From assembly GCA_030407315.1 (NCBI GenBank), contig JALQPE010002104.1, positions 20,645 through 84,644 on the forward strand: DNA of 64,000 bases, given 5' to 3'. This DNA is from Asparagopsis taxiformis (taxonomy: Eukaryota; Rhodophyta; Florideophyceae; Bonnemaisoniales; Bonnemaisoniaceae). Within the stretch, counting starts at the first letter, position 1; each line of letters starts with the position of its first letter. Shown piece by piece: positions 8,739 to 18,235 of this stretch. A model generated the notes under the pieces. That model saw only the letters and a list, made by a program, of their open reading frames with translations, was not told where the DNA came from and searched no databases. A program made the position numbers and the translations under genes.

Positions 8739-8875
8739 GAGCGAGGCGTACAGGCGCCGGGGAGCGAGGCGTACAGGCGCCGGGGAGCGAGGCGTACAGG
8801 CGCCGGGGAGCGAGGCGGAGTGGCCGCCGGGGAGCGAGGCGGAGTGGCCGCCGGTGAGCGAGGCGGAGTGCAACG
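8739..8875. repeat. GC-rich 23/24-bp minisatellite in the copia leader
   Basis: About six tandem units beginning GAGCGAGGCG: three of 23 bp containing TACAGGCGCC, then 24-bp units containing GAGTGGCCGCC. Copy B has the same array with one base lost in a unit. Confidence 0.85.
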
Positions 8876-9079
8876 CGCAGAAAGAAACGAGTAAGAACGC
8901 GCGGGAAGAATGGGCAATACGAGCGAGCGAGCGAGAGGAGAAGCACGCAACGAGCGGAGAGCGTGGGTACCGAGTAACGCAAAATGAACGAGGAGCGAGG
9001 GCTGCTGGAAATATATGTTCGCGCGCGCCGGCGAAATTACTCACCACTGCGCCAAAATAAAATTGAAACGACCACGAAA

Positions 9080-9098
9080 GCGTGCTGGGCCCATAACC
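9080..9098 (-). other. Primer binding site: half initiator tRNA-Met
   Basis: Minus strand GGTTATGGGCCCAGCACGC abuts the 5' LTR. It complements the anticodon stem-loop of initiator tRNA-Met (CTGGGCCCATAACC), not a tRNA 3' end. Drosophila copia and yeast Ty5 prime from such a half-tRNA. Confidence 0.85.
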
Positions 9099-9573
9099 TG
9101 TGAGAATCAAAATGGTCGCTTACCAGTGTTTACTAAAAATTGCGAGCTCACCAGATTATTTCTACTACTGGCGAGATGCGCCAACGGTGAGTCGGACAGC
9201 CTGTTCTTGGTTTGTCCAGACAGTCTGTCGTTGCCATCACCACCTGCCAATCTGGTACACGTGTGATTTCTATCATGCCATCGCCACGTGTACATATATC
9301 ATAACATTTTTCCCAGTGCCAGGACCTCAACTCGTCCTAGCATTTCTAATTACTAATTTGAATTATGACAAACAAATTAAAACTTCTGAGGCTAGTTACT
9401 CCGTAATGGAGTGTCGTAAGAGCCCCGGAGAAGTTGCTACCCGACTAATTCGGTGACGCTGAATACAATGAGATAGGTTTCGGAGCGCTCAGAGCACTCC
9501 TTCATAGAGAAATCGAGAGTCAAAGTTTTCTCACGGAATTAGGCCTTCGAGGCCTATTCGCAGTGATTCAACA
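9099..9573 (-). repeat. 5' LTR of copia family 1, copy A
   Basis: 475 bp, matching 3054-3528; begins TGTGAGAATC and ends TTCAACA on the plus strand. Contains the element's promoter. Confidence 0.95.
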
Positions 9574-9578
9574 GGAAA

Positions 9579-9740
9579 AAGCGCAACGAGCCTGGGGACC
9601 ACACTGGGATCTATAATGGCTTGAATGCGATCAATTTGAATGCCTTTGCCGAAGAGCTGACAGAGACAAGCATTTTTCAAGACTTGCCCGTCCTTATTTT
9701 CATTAAACAGAGCGGCGAGTGCACCGCAAGATTTCTTCAT
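9579..9740 (-). pseudogene. Importin-alpha-like armadillo exon (upstream part)
   Basis: The minus-strand frame reads KKSCGALAALFNENKD, then NACLCQLFGKGIQIDRIQAI and DPSVVPRLVAL, the armadillo pattern of importin alpha (DACWALSYLSDG...KIQAVI.AGVcPRLVeLL). An acceptor TTTCCAACAG precedes it at 9741. Without copia A it would run on to the fragment at 2846-3048, but the junction keeps no readable frame, so an intron or decay lies there. It belongs to the same host gene as the fragment across the copia insertion. Confidence 0.65.
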
Positions 9741-9973
9741 CTGTTGGAAAGAATTTGGGAACAAGAGGGACTAGAAAACAAGCGAGTTAGGATCTGAGAT
9801 AGGGAATGCGTTACAGTGGGAAGCGAGCCGCGCAAATGGAACGAAAGGCGGGCGGATCGGGAAGGATCAGCGTAGTGGGGTTGAGAATGGACAAAGTAAG
9901 CGGACAAACGCTGCGCTGAAAGTAGCGCAGTGAAAGAGGGGAGAATAGGGTAGTACACGGCTAGGTTTCATAC

Positions 9974-10121
9974 CTGCGAGAGTGGCATTTCATGTGCAGC
10001 ATAGAGCGAGTCAGGCGGTAAGGCATCCCACGTCACATGGTGGTATGCATTCTGAATAAAGTGATAACAGTGTTGAAGGCGTCTGGTTTCCAATATGTAC
10101 TGCATGGCCCGCGGATGCGCT
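9974..10121 (-). CDS. Candidate upstream host exon
   Basis: A 148-nt open stretch between an acceptor (CTTCCTCAG|A) and a donor (TCGCAG|GTATGA). It reads AHPRAMQYILETRRLQHCYH, then FIQNAYHHVTWDALPPD and AHEMPLSQ. The phase matches the importin-like exon across a 233-nt intron (9741-9973). I do not recognise this segment as importin; it could be a lineage-specific N-terminal part or another gene. Confidence 0.4.
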
Positions 10122-10218
10122 CTGAGGAAGTTTCATGAAGGCGGGAGTTTGAAACAGAGGTAATGGAATACGTAGTGATAGACAAGCGGAAAAATGGTAA
10201 CGCGGCGGGGCTTTTTTG

Positions 10219-10701
10219 TGTTGAAACGAATTGGTCGCTTACCGAGCGTTTATTGAATCTGCGAGCTCACTATTTGTATTCTCGCCGAGGTCCGCCGGCG
10301 GTGCTAAGGACAGCCTGTTCATGGCTGCTCCAGACAGACTGTCACTGACAGTCTGTCCTAGCAAGCACCCGCTCCCAATCTGGTACACGTGGGCTTCTCT
10401 ATCATATCAACCACACGTGTACACTTATCATAACATTTTCCCTCTGCCATGATGGCAACCCATCCTGGCTTTTCTAATTACTAATTGAAAGCATGACAAA
10501 CAAATTGAAACTTCAGACGCTATTATCTCCGTGAAGAAAGGTCGTAGAAGCTTCGGAGAAGTTGCTACCCGATTAAATCGGGCACGCTGAACACGATGAG
10601 ATAGGTTTCGGAGCGCCTAGAGCACTCCTTATAGGAGAAATCGAGGGTCAAAGTTTGCTCACGTAATTGAGCCCCTCAGGGCCAATTCCAGTGCTTCAAC
10701 A
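10219..10701 (-). repeat. Solo LTR of copia family 2
   Basis: 483 bp, TGTTGAAACG...GCTTCAACA, close to the LTRs at 25217 and 31143 but with several substitutions and a missing ACATAA near 10270. Flanks are TTTTG and TTTAG, an imperfect target duplication. It is older than the full copy and was left by LTR-LTR recombination. Confidence 0.85.
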
Positions 10702-11065
10702 TTTAGGACAAAGTGGGGGATATGGGAGATGTTCGAGTTCGTGACCGCGTGCCTGTTCAAAATCGGAATAGGAAGATTTGGAATGCTTGGTCATGGGCTT
10801 GATTGGCACGAGATTGAAAGTGGCGTGAATGAACTTTTGACAGGCCTGCGACATGGAAATGGCTCGTTCATCGTCCGCTGCAACCTCTACGACGCTATCG
10901 CGCTTGAAGAGACGAATATGTCGGGCTGACCGGGCTTGTGCTACTATAGCTGCGATGCTCTGCACCGTTGCGTCACGCTCGCCTTGCAATGTCAAATCAT
11001 CAGTTGTTTGCATGCCACATATCCGCGCCCCAGCACGCGCTATACATGACAGCATGCATGGAGTC
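10702..11065 (-). pseudogene. Unrecognised host exon fragment
   Basis: Minus-strand frame of about 119 codons after an acceptor-like TATATTTTAG at 11066. It reads with a natural composition (GMQTTDDLTLQGERDATVQS, then ACQKFIHATFNLVPIKP) and is cut by the solo LTR at 10701. It may belong to the synthase-like pseudogene upstream or to a separate gene; I do not recognise it. Confidence 0.35.
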
Positions 11066-11369
11066 TAAAATATAGTGTCGTCAGTGAGATTTTGCGACGC
11101 ATGGACGATTGTGAAGACGCAATCCGATAGATGATCGGATGATGCCAAGGTTAGTATGGTGCCACGTCCATTCACTATCGATGAAGTGCGAATTGAGTGC
11201 GAGGACGGACGATGCTTCCCGCTAGCTTCAGTAGTTGGAGACGGACTCAGATCAGACTTTACAGGCGGCAGCGAAAGGCGTCGCTTATGTCGAAAAGGGC
11301 GTCCCGCGTAGCATGGCGCATTTAGAGCCGGGGTACATCTCCGAGCACGCGTCGCGTCGGTACAACAAA

Positions 11370-11868
11370 TTAGCAAGCTGTGCTGCATAATGTGTGCGTG
11401 CGTAGGACAGTAGCAGAGCGATGATTTGATTGAAGAGCGTCTGAAAAATTTAGTTGACCTTTTCCCGGACGTGTTGAAACAATATGATAGTATGGGACGA
11501 GGCCCAAACCATCTCAAATTGGCGTCAGAAACAGAGCTTCACATACCTCATACACAGCCATTCTCTCATCAAATGAAATAGCCTCTTCGATGTACAATAC
11601 AGGGTCATGTCCTTCATTGCCATACTTAGAGTTGATGCGTTCCACAAGTTCTCGTATTTCATCTTTGCCATTATTATCCACTCTTGCAGTTTGCGGCAGA
11701 GCATCTTGAATTAGTGCGACGTTGGATTGAACATGCTCTGACGAAATAGCAAGGTAGTTCTCTAATACAATAAGCTTGAAGGCAATGCCCTTGACGATGT
11801 CCAGATCGTCGATTGCACCCAGCAGCATCTTAGTAGGATATTTGGCTTCGAATTCTGCAGCCTTTCAA
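11370..11868 (-). pseudogene. Trehalose-6-phosphate synthase-like pseudo-exon
   Basis: The minus strand reads KYPTKMLLGAIDDLDIVKGI, then IRELVERINSKYG, ISFDERMAVYEVCEALFLTPI, and after an in-frame TGA (11514-11516) DGLGLVPYY. This follows the GT20 pattern (lGvDdlDifKGI.lKL...e...RIN..fG...f.er.alY..ae..lvTplRDGmNLvpyEy). The TGA sits exactly where the invariant Arg of RDG should be, as expected of CGA to TGA decay. The intact enzyme joins UDP-glucose to glucose-6-phosphate. Downstream the match fades by about 11370, and upstream it runs into a stop near 11870. Confidence 0.7.
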
Positions 11869-11934
11869 CGGACGCGAGGTCCGCCAAGACTATCGTTGAA
11901 CCGCCGGATCATCATTACGGTGTTGAAAAGGGGG

Positions 11935-12107
11935 CCTCAGACAGTACGGTGAGACAGTGATTTTTACTGTCTGAGACAGTAAAAATCACTATGCGGCAAA
12001 TGAAAATTAATGCCACACTTGGAGACAGTGATTTGCACTGTCTGGCAGACAGTACGGAACACTGTCTGCAGACAGTAAAAAACACTGTCTCACCGTACTG
12101 TCTGAGG
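11935..12107. repeat. 39-bp inverted repeat (foldback)
   Basis: Arms 11935-11973 and 12069-12107 are complementary at 38 of 39 bases, with a 95-nt loop. They are built of GACAGT/ACTGTC blocks (CCTCAGACAGTACGG at the outer end). It may be a small foldback element; I see no clear target duplication. Confidence 0.75.
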
Positions 12108-12273
12108 CAGTGAATGGAGACAGTAAAAATTAATGATTTATTCAATAGTTGGATATGATGTAATTTACTGTACTGGGCAGTGTTGGCGGATGGTGTTTTG
12201 TATTGGCCAAGGCAACATGGCCGGATAGTGAAATACGCTGCCTGGGACAATAGATGGAACCAACACGGTGCAC

Positions 12274-12443
12274 TGTCCTGGGCAGTACCTGGAGACAGTG
12301 CTTTTCACTGTCCTGGGCAGTACCTGTAGACAGTACTTTGTGCTGCCCTGGGCAGCACCTGTAGACAGTACTTTGTGCTGCCCTGGGCAGCACCTGGAGA
12401 CAGTATTTCGTGCTGCCCTGGGCAGCACCTGGAGACAGTAAAA
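12274..12443. repeat. 35-bp tandem repeat, about five units
   Basis: Units start at 12274, 12309, 12344, 12379 and 12414 (TGYCCTGGGCAGYACCTG then GAGACAGT or TAGACAGT). Neighbouring units can pair (CAGCAC...GTGCTG). It shares the GACAGT/ACTGTC vocabulary of the foldback upstream. Confidence 0.85.
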
Positions 12444-13141
12444 GTAGTGTCCTGATATAGTAAAATTCGGTGTCTGGGAGTGGTGGATGAGATGGAGCGT
12501 CACGCTGTCGTGGGCATCTTTTTGGGGTAGAGGAAGGCAGTTCTAGCGCTATGAGGATGGGGCATGGACGGTATTCATATGGGAATGGACAGAATAGTAC
12601 GGCTAGGAATTTTTATTTCGTAGTGACTATGAGCTAGCGAGAGGTATACGCGGTAGGATAGGTAGCAATCTAAGAGGGTGCGATATGGGAAGCTTCACTC
12701 TGTATTTGTTTATTTGCGCAGGCTACATTGAGAGTAAACTATCCCTATGTTAAAAATGCTACTACAACTAACACTATTCCGACGAGTAAAACTAGAACTA
12801 CTAGAAAAGTCTACAAATCTATCAACTGATTGAGCTGCATGAATAAGCTAGGAAATGAAGAGAAGAAGAAAAAATGATGTAGAGAAAGGAAACAAGTTAG
12901 TGACGTTGAATTGGAGAGGGAAATTGATGGTGATTAGGAGACTAACGTACCTTAACAAATACCATTGCATCCCAAATTGAGATATGTACTCACAGGCAGA
13001 AAAGCAAAGTAGTGGAGAAGTGGTAAGAGAGAAAGATAAATGAAAGTAGAAGTGGAACACTCACCGACTGGAAACCTGAGAAAGAGAAAACGAATAGAAA
13101 ACTGGGTTAGTGGCGTGAGTTTTGGAAACGTACCATCATGG
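12444..13141. other. Intergenic, no gene seen
   Basis: AT-rich low-information DNA with only short unconvincing frames and no element similarity to the rest of the window. Confidence 0.5.
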
Positions 13142-13248
13142 TTCATATCCGTCGGAGACAAAGCAACAACTTTGGCCTTGGAAGAAGTATTGATGATCTA
13201 TACAGCTTCCATGACCAAGGTTGTTGCTTTGTTTCCGACGGATATGAA
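13142..13248 (+). ncRNA. Candidate pre-miRNA-like hairpin
   Basis: Arms 13142-13184 (TTCATATCCGTCGG...TTGGAAG) and 13206-13248 pair over 43 positions with a 21-nt loop. 39 are Watson-Crick, two are G:U in plus-strand RNA, and two are mismatches near the loop. It is single-copy in the window and lies outside any identified element. It could be a miRNA/siRNA precursor, a recent inverted duplication or a small foldback element. Confidence 0.4.
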
Positions 13249-14207
13249 GATGGAAACAGGGATTTCCAGAATCTGTCGTTTAAGTAGCACTCTGCGGGCG
13301 GAAATGACGTGTAGGAGAACAATAGAGGGATGAGTTTGAAACGGAGCGGTGCGATGGGAGGCCCAGAAAAACGATACCTAGGGTGCGAATTACGCTTTGA
13401 AGCACATGACCTGGCAGAACAGGCGCAAAATTATTGTATCTTCTACCGCCTTCTCTAGTCTATAATGACGTCATCACTACAGAAATATAGGAAAAACACT
13501 AGCATATGGGGCCTGAAGAAAAGGGTGAGGCGAGGAGTAGGAAAAATGGCGCACTTTCCTGGACGAGGAGTCCGCGCTTCCAGTGATGATTTGGACGGTA
13601 TATATCGATGACGTCATTGCATGCTCTGAGCACACTTGGCAGGCAGTCAAAGCGGGCCACGTGGATGTGGGCGGCTAGGAAACAGCAGTGTGGGAGAAAT
13701 TTTATAATTTTCATGTTGCAAGCGAGCAGTGAATCTGCATTGCAATATATAAATTTATGCTAATTTAAGATATCACACCGAGTACGATTCAACGAGAGAT
13801 TGTGCTTTCAACTTGTAAATAGGGCCGAAAATGGTAGAGTATACGAGTAGGAAGTACGTTTATGAGAAAATCAGATTCAGTATTAGTGCCTAGAGCATCA
13901 CTGCGAAATAAACGGCCGTTTTCCGGAAATGGATACATCTTGGCTGGGTTTGTGGTTAGGGAATGCGATACAAGATAGCAAAACGATGTTGAGTCCGGAT
14001 GAAATAGCAATCAATGTGCATAAAGCAATGAGCATAGCGCAAAGCATTGTGGTGAACCAGTTCATTGGATCGAATGAAAGCCTGGAAAGGTTTCGTAACG
14101 GTTAAAAGTAGTAGTACTGTATTGAGATAGTAGTCATGTCGTAGAAGTTTAGAGTTGTATTCTATGCAACAAAACTGAGCGAAGAAGAAAAGAACAAAAA
14201 CATCAAG
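13249..14207. other. Intergenic with two CRE-like palindromes
   Basis: No coding frame supported. TGACGTCA occurs near 13465 and again near 13608; a TATATAAATT stretch lies near 13747. Possible promoter DNA of a lost or unseen gene. Confidence 0.35.
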
Positions 14208-15431
14208 ATGGCTCCGAGACGGACTCCTATTCGAAAGAAAACCACAAGTCGTAGGACAAAGGCGAGATTCGATTCACTCAATGTGGCCATTCCCAGTAAA
14301 CAGCTTCCTGGGAAACTGCAGGGAGAAATCCGCAGCAGTGATGCAGCCTGCATGAACAAAGAAATCCCGAGAGGTAATGAGCTACGACGTGAGTGTACCA
14401 CAGATGACCTATTGGAGTCCCCAATCCCTATGGGTGACACAATAGAAGGTTGTATTGATGTGTACAGCAACAACGATGAAGCTAAAGTGACATCTACGTA
14501 GCATCGAGCACGCTAATGGAATCGGAAGAAGCAACCGGACGAGGTTCTGATTCCATTTCAACTGGAGGCCCGATAGACCGAAATGCTGGGGATGAAGCAT
14601 GTGGTGATTTCAAGGCATTACTACAATGGCCTGCGATGTATGGGGCTCTTCAGCTGAGTGGAACTCAAAGAATGACAAGAGCCCACTATGAAGGTACCCT
14701 GTTGGGAATGAATTTCCGCAGAGATCCAAGTGAGCACGTCCCGTCGGACTCTGTGATGCGACAGAAGATACTACCATTCTTGAGGAAACACTGCTATGCA
14801 AAGAGCTGTGACATCTAGTTTCCGATAGACCTTCGAAAGAGCGGAGCAAGAGCTGCACAGCATCGAGGTGCAGTAGGAACCCGTGGAACAACAGATGACA
14901 GAGACAATTGTGGAGGAATGGCGAAAGTTCGTATTGTACTCCCAAGCACATGGGCTCTGAAAGATGTCCAGACTCGACCAATCTTTAAAGCATTCCGCAG
15001 TGATGCGAACAATCGAAGCTCGGAAGGAGAAAAATCAACCGCAGAGTGCAGCATTGAAGATTCGTTCATTGCAAAGTGCAGGAGGGGTGTTTTGAGCGAC
15101 CCATTCGTTCGCACAGCAGTTGTTCCCATTGACAGCGATGGGAAAAAGGGTTTGAAGCACATTTATGTACCTGATGGAACAGCAATTCGAATCCGATGTC
15201 ATCCAGGAGCTCGTCAGGTTGCCGTCATCGAAAGAGCAAAAGGGTTCAGGAAGAATGACAGAGATGGTGGGAAACCGAAGAGGAGAAGAGTGGCGGTTAC
15301 GTCGTTGTGGGAACTTCATGCTAGGACCATAGTTACCTATGAGGCTCGACACGACGGTGAGCATGATTTGCATGTCGAAAAATATCTGCAGCCGCGAATG
15401 TCACATCTATTGGAATGGGAGAGGCAGCATG
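14208..15431 (+). pseudogene. Unrecognised broken gene cut by gypsy B1
   Basis: The first frame, 14208-14501 (97 codons), starts with a basic stretch (MAPRRTPIRKKTTSRRTK). A second frame runs from 14516 to the LTR at 15432 with one in-frame TAG (14816-14818) after KSCDI. It contains QWPAMYGALQLSGTQRMTRA, VRIVLPSTWALKDVQTRPIF, GLKHIYVPDGTAIRI and a KPKRRR stretch. The composition looks like real protein, perhaps from another mobile element or a nuclear protein, but I cannot place it. The last 12 codons to the stop at 15472 are LTR sequence. A frameshift or intron separates the two parts near 14505. Confidence 0.5.
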
Positions 15432-16232
15432 TGTATGACCAGCCGGGGTGGCGATCGCTAAGGGAGTTCTAGAATTGCAGCCGTGTCAGGGCGAGGTGAA
15501 CCGTAACGCGCTGGTTGAACTTGCGTTCGCGCGTCGCTCGGTCGCGCTGGCGAACGGGTGGTACAACGGCGGAACGCGTAGGGAACGATCGCAACACGGG
15601 ATTCGCGGGCCGGCGCAAGCCGTGATCTCAGGGTGAGATCACCGAGTAAACTCGAGCACAACGCGATCCACACAGGGGTCGTAAATCCCTGGCCTAGTGG
15701 CGTGCGACGCAACGCGCGCTATCGCGGTGCGACGCGGTTCGACGATCGGTCTATGCGCAGCGCGCACGCGAACGTCGGCGATCGTGAGCAACCCGCACGC
15801 AACGTTTCAACGCAATCGGTCCTCGCGATTCGCTAAACGCTTAACTCGTAGCTGCGAAGATGCTGACTGTTTATTGGTAAGGTGCGAAGCTAAACGACCA
15901 TTAATAGCTAACTACTAAAGGACAGACTGTCCTTCCGTGGCCGGCCGGCGGCCGCTCGCTCGCACGCAAAAAGGGAAATATTTGGGAAAAAGACTTTCGT
16001 CATAAAAAACCCAAAAAGGGGAAATAAAGGGAAATTCGCAAAAGGCGCTACACGTGGCGCCAAGCTCGCAGGTTCGTTCGCGCGCACGCGCTCGCTCAGG
16101 CGCGCCGTGACACGTAATCGGATCGCTACGCGTACGCTCGCTTACTAACTAACTAATTCGCGGATGCATGCGGACTCAGCCAGACGCAGTCGTTAAGAGC
16201 GCGCGCGCGTCGACCGAATAAATTGTACCACA
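15432..16232 (-). repeat. 3' LTR of gypsy B1
   Basis: 801 bp; minus strand TGTGGTACAATT...TGGTCATACA. Its end is fixed by comparison with B2, whose LTR ends CCTACA just before the PBS. Carries GGACAGACTGTCC around 15921-15931, TACACGTG at 16049-16056 and a pair of GGGAAATT/AAAGGGAAA blocks. Confidence 0.85.
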
Positions 16233-16421
16233 CTCCCCCCGACTAACTCCACAGCGCGTCCTCGCGCGTCATCCTCTCACGCATACCTTCCGCTGCTTCT
16301 TCTCGCGTCTGTTTTTCTCTTTCCTCGTTCTTCTCTCTCTCTGTCACTTTCCTTCCTCTTTCGTTCTCTCTCTTCTACTCGCGTTCTCCGTTTTGCCAAC
16401 GTCGCCCGCTCTTCCGTCGCG
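16233..16421 (+). promoter_or_regulatory. PPT of B1 and pyrimidine-rich leader of the antisense ORF
   Basis: CTCCCCCCGACT at 16233 is the polypurine tract of the minus-strand element. 16290-16390 is almost pure pyrimidine (TTCTCTCTCTCTGTC) ahead of the antisense ATG (GCGATGG). It may be a promoter/initiator or splice region for antisense transcription; inferred. Confidence 0.4.
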
Positions 16422-17210
16422 ATGGCGCACGACGACGAATCTCTTCCTGGGTGGCTCCGTGCCGGCGTCGCTCCTGGCGACGAAATGACGACGCCCACTC
16501 GCACGCCGACTGCCGCTCCGCGCTTCGCAACTCCTTTGCCGGCGAGTCCTGAGAGCCCGTTCTATCTTCCCTTAGCCCAGGCATCGTCCATCAATGCGCC
16601 TGTTCCGGTGGTTGCGAGCGGTCCCGATGCGAACAGCGTCGATGCGTCACCGAACGTCGTCGAGACCGTGGACGTCACGGGTACGCCGGCGTCGGTGACT
16701 GGCGGTCATTCTTCTATCGGCGTTCCTCTCCGCTCCATACCCGCTCCTTCCTCCGTATCCCTTCCGTCGGCCGCGCAAAACGCTCCCATCCCGACGCCGC
16801 GCGCTCGTTACGAAGATCCGTCCGCGTTTCGCTTTCTGCCGCGTACGCTACCAACGTGGTCGGAGCTAAGTCGGCTGCAGTATTATCCGCGCCGCTTTCA
16901 ATGGGACCGCATCGCCGACGTTAATCGCTACGCTGTCCTGCCCGGTCATCGCAACGCGCAAACGGTATGGGACGCGCGACGTGAATCGGCGTTGTGCGAT
17001 TTGGCCGTACCCGCGAACCTGCCATGCGACGCCTATTTCCTCGAAGACGCTGCTGACGAACGGCTCGTGCGCCACTTGGCGAGGCTCCGTACAATGCGTC
17101 GTGACGAATTCGCGCATCTCGATCCGTGGGCGGCAGCGCCAAGCGCTGGCTTCTTGTTAGACGGGGGCGTTCCGTGGAACGACGTGGAACACGAGGGGGC
17201 AACGAGCTAA
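16422..17210 (+). CDS. Gypsy B1 antisense ORF, N-terminal part
   Basis: 262 codons antisense to gag-pol. A Pro/Ser/Thr-rich N-terminus is followed by the start of a globular domain (FRFLPRTLPTWSEL, LPCDAYFLEDAADERLVRHL) that aligns with the antisense ORF of gypsy A (LLCDRTFLLHPGDALYVERM). The TAA at 17208 is in frame with the next segment, and homology to gypsy A continues across it (S*PWF against RSRWF), so it is a nonsense mutation within one original ORF. Function unknown. Confidence 0.65.
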   Translation: MAHDDESLPGWLRAGVAPGDEMTTPTRTPTAAPRFATPLPASPESPFYLPLAQASSINAPVPVVASGPDANSVDASPNVVETVDVTGTPASVTGGHSSIGVPLRSIPAPSSVSLPSAAQNAPIPTPRARYEDPSAFRFLPRTLPTWSELSRLQYYPRRFQWDRIADVNRYAVLPGHRNAQTVWDARRESALCDLAVPANLPCDAYFLEDAADERLVRHLARLRTMRRDEFAHLDPWAAAPSAGFLLDGGVPWNDVEHEGATS

Positions 17211-17231
17211 CCTTGGTTTCTCGACGCGAGT

Positions 17232-18235
17232 ATGCGCCCCGAGGCGCGCCGCGAATTACGCTTGCGTCGCACGTCCGGATACTTCGTCACGCACCGCGAC
17301 GTTGAGTTCCGTGAATTCCCTGAAGATCGCATCGGCGCTTTCTTCCCTCGTTACGACGCGCGCGACTGGCCTGAAGCACCCGAATCACTGTCGGTCCCTT
17401 TGCCTTGCGTCTTCCATTACGCGCCTTCTGTCCTCCTTGGTCTTAATGTACCCGTCGAAACGCGCTCGTACTTCTGGGCCGTTGCTTTAAGCGAATGGGT
17501 CGTGATGATAGCCTGCGCGTGGCTCCATATCGCCTACGTCGAGCGCCGCATAGTGCGTTTAAGCGATAAACTTATCGCTGGGATCGAGCGCGTCGGCGCG
17601 TCGGCGGTCGTGCGCGGCGGTTCGTATTCTACGGCACACTTGGAAAGTCTTCTATCGGAACATCGCGCTTGCGCATGGGACGAAACGCCCGTCTTCGACG
17701 TCGCGCCGGGTATCGATTTCAACGAAGGCGGCCAATGGTTGCCGTGGAACGCGGAACGCCGCAGTGTGGACTGGGCGCACGGCTCGCTCGGTGTCCATCG
17801 CCACACAGAGATTCCGCATCTTCTGTTAAAATCGCCGCGAAACCCGTCGCGCAGCGCGTTCGCGCATCTAGAAGCCCATGACGTCGTGACCGTGGAGGCC
17901 GTATTGTCCGCGTTATCAACCAACGAGCTACACGTGATGCGTGCGACCAACTCGCGCGAGTACGCGCAATACCTCGGCATGGCGGCGTTGCTTGCCGTAG
18001 AGCGTCGTCGCTTTCGAGACGGTCGGTATTCGCTATTTTCGGAGGCACCTCGAGCTCCGATCGACGTTACTCAGCTTGACGCAGCGCTGCGGGCGGAGTA
18101 TGTCAAGGTATACAACGAACTGCAGGAACTGAAGAAGGCCACTCAGGGTCAAAGTACTGCGGGTGCGTCGGGCGAAGCGAGTGCTAGTGGAGCCGCGGCG
18201 GGTGCTTCAGCCAACGCAGTTTCGGCCGTGGTTGA
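17232..18235 (+). CDS. Gypsy B1 antisense ORF, middle part
   Basis: Same frame as the preceding segment. It contains the rest of the globular domain, with a hydrophobic stretch SYFWAVALSEWVVMIACAWL that matches RFLDYVLLERELMIGLELAR of gypsy A. A Gly/Ala/Ser linker (ATQGQSTAGASGEASASG) follows. It is broken at 18235 by gypsy A; the frame seen to 18428 is LTR read-through. The coding sequence resumes at 36749 after the GTTGA duplication. Confidence 0.65.

Larger units (their letters stand above)
3054..9573 (-). mobile_element. Ty1/copia retrotransposon, family 1, copy A
   Basis: Full-length 6520-bp element with two matching 475-bp LTRs (TGTGAGAATC...GATTCAACA), flanked by the 5-bp duplication GGAAA (3049-3053 and 9574-9578). 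Transcription runs on the minus strand, so the 5' LTR is the right one. Order from the 5' end: LTR, half-tRNA PBS, GC-rich minisatellite, antisense tRNA-like unit, leader intron, zinc-finger ORF, gag-pol, polypurine tract, LTR. All frames are open. It sits in the importin-like gene in the same orientation as that gene. Confidence 0.95.

Noticed and set aside
8686..9110. Several 80-180 codon frames with Arg/Pro/Ala repeats around 8577-9110 and 52367-52906
   Set aside because: They are translations of the 23/24-bp GC-rich minisatellite and its flanks in the copia leader.
12274..12443. Possible CRISPR array
   Set aside because: The 35-bp units are contiguous with no unique spacers and the DNA is eukaryotic; it is a tandem repeat.
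15434..15450. Host target resembling gypsy B2 internal sequence next to the LTR
   Set aside because: Placing the LTR end at TACA just before the shared PBS shows that these bases belong to the LTR in both copies.
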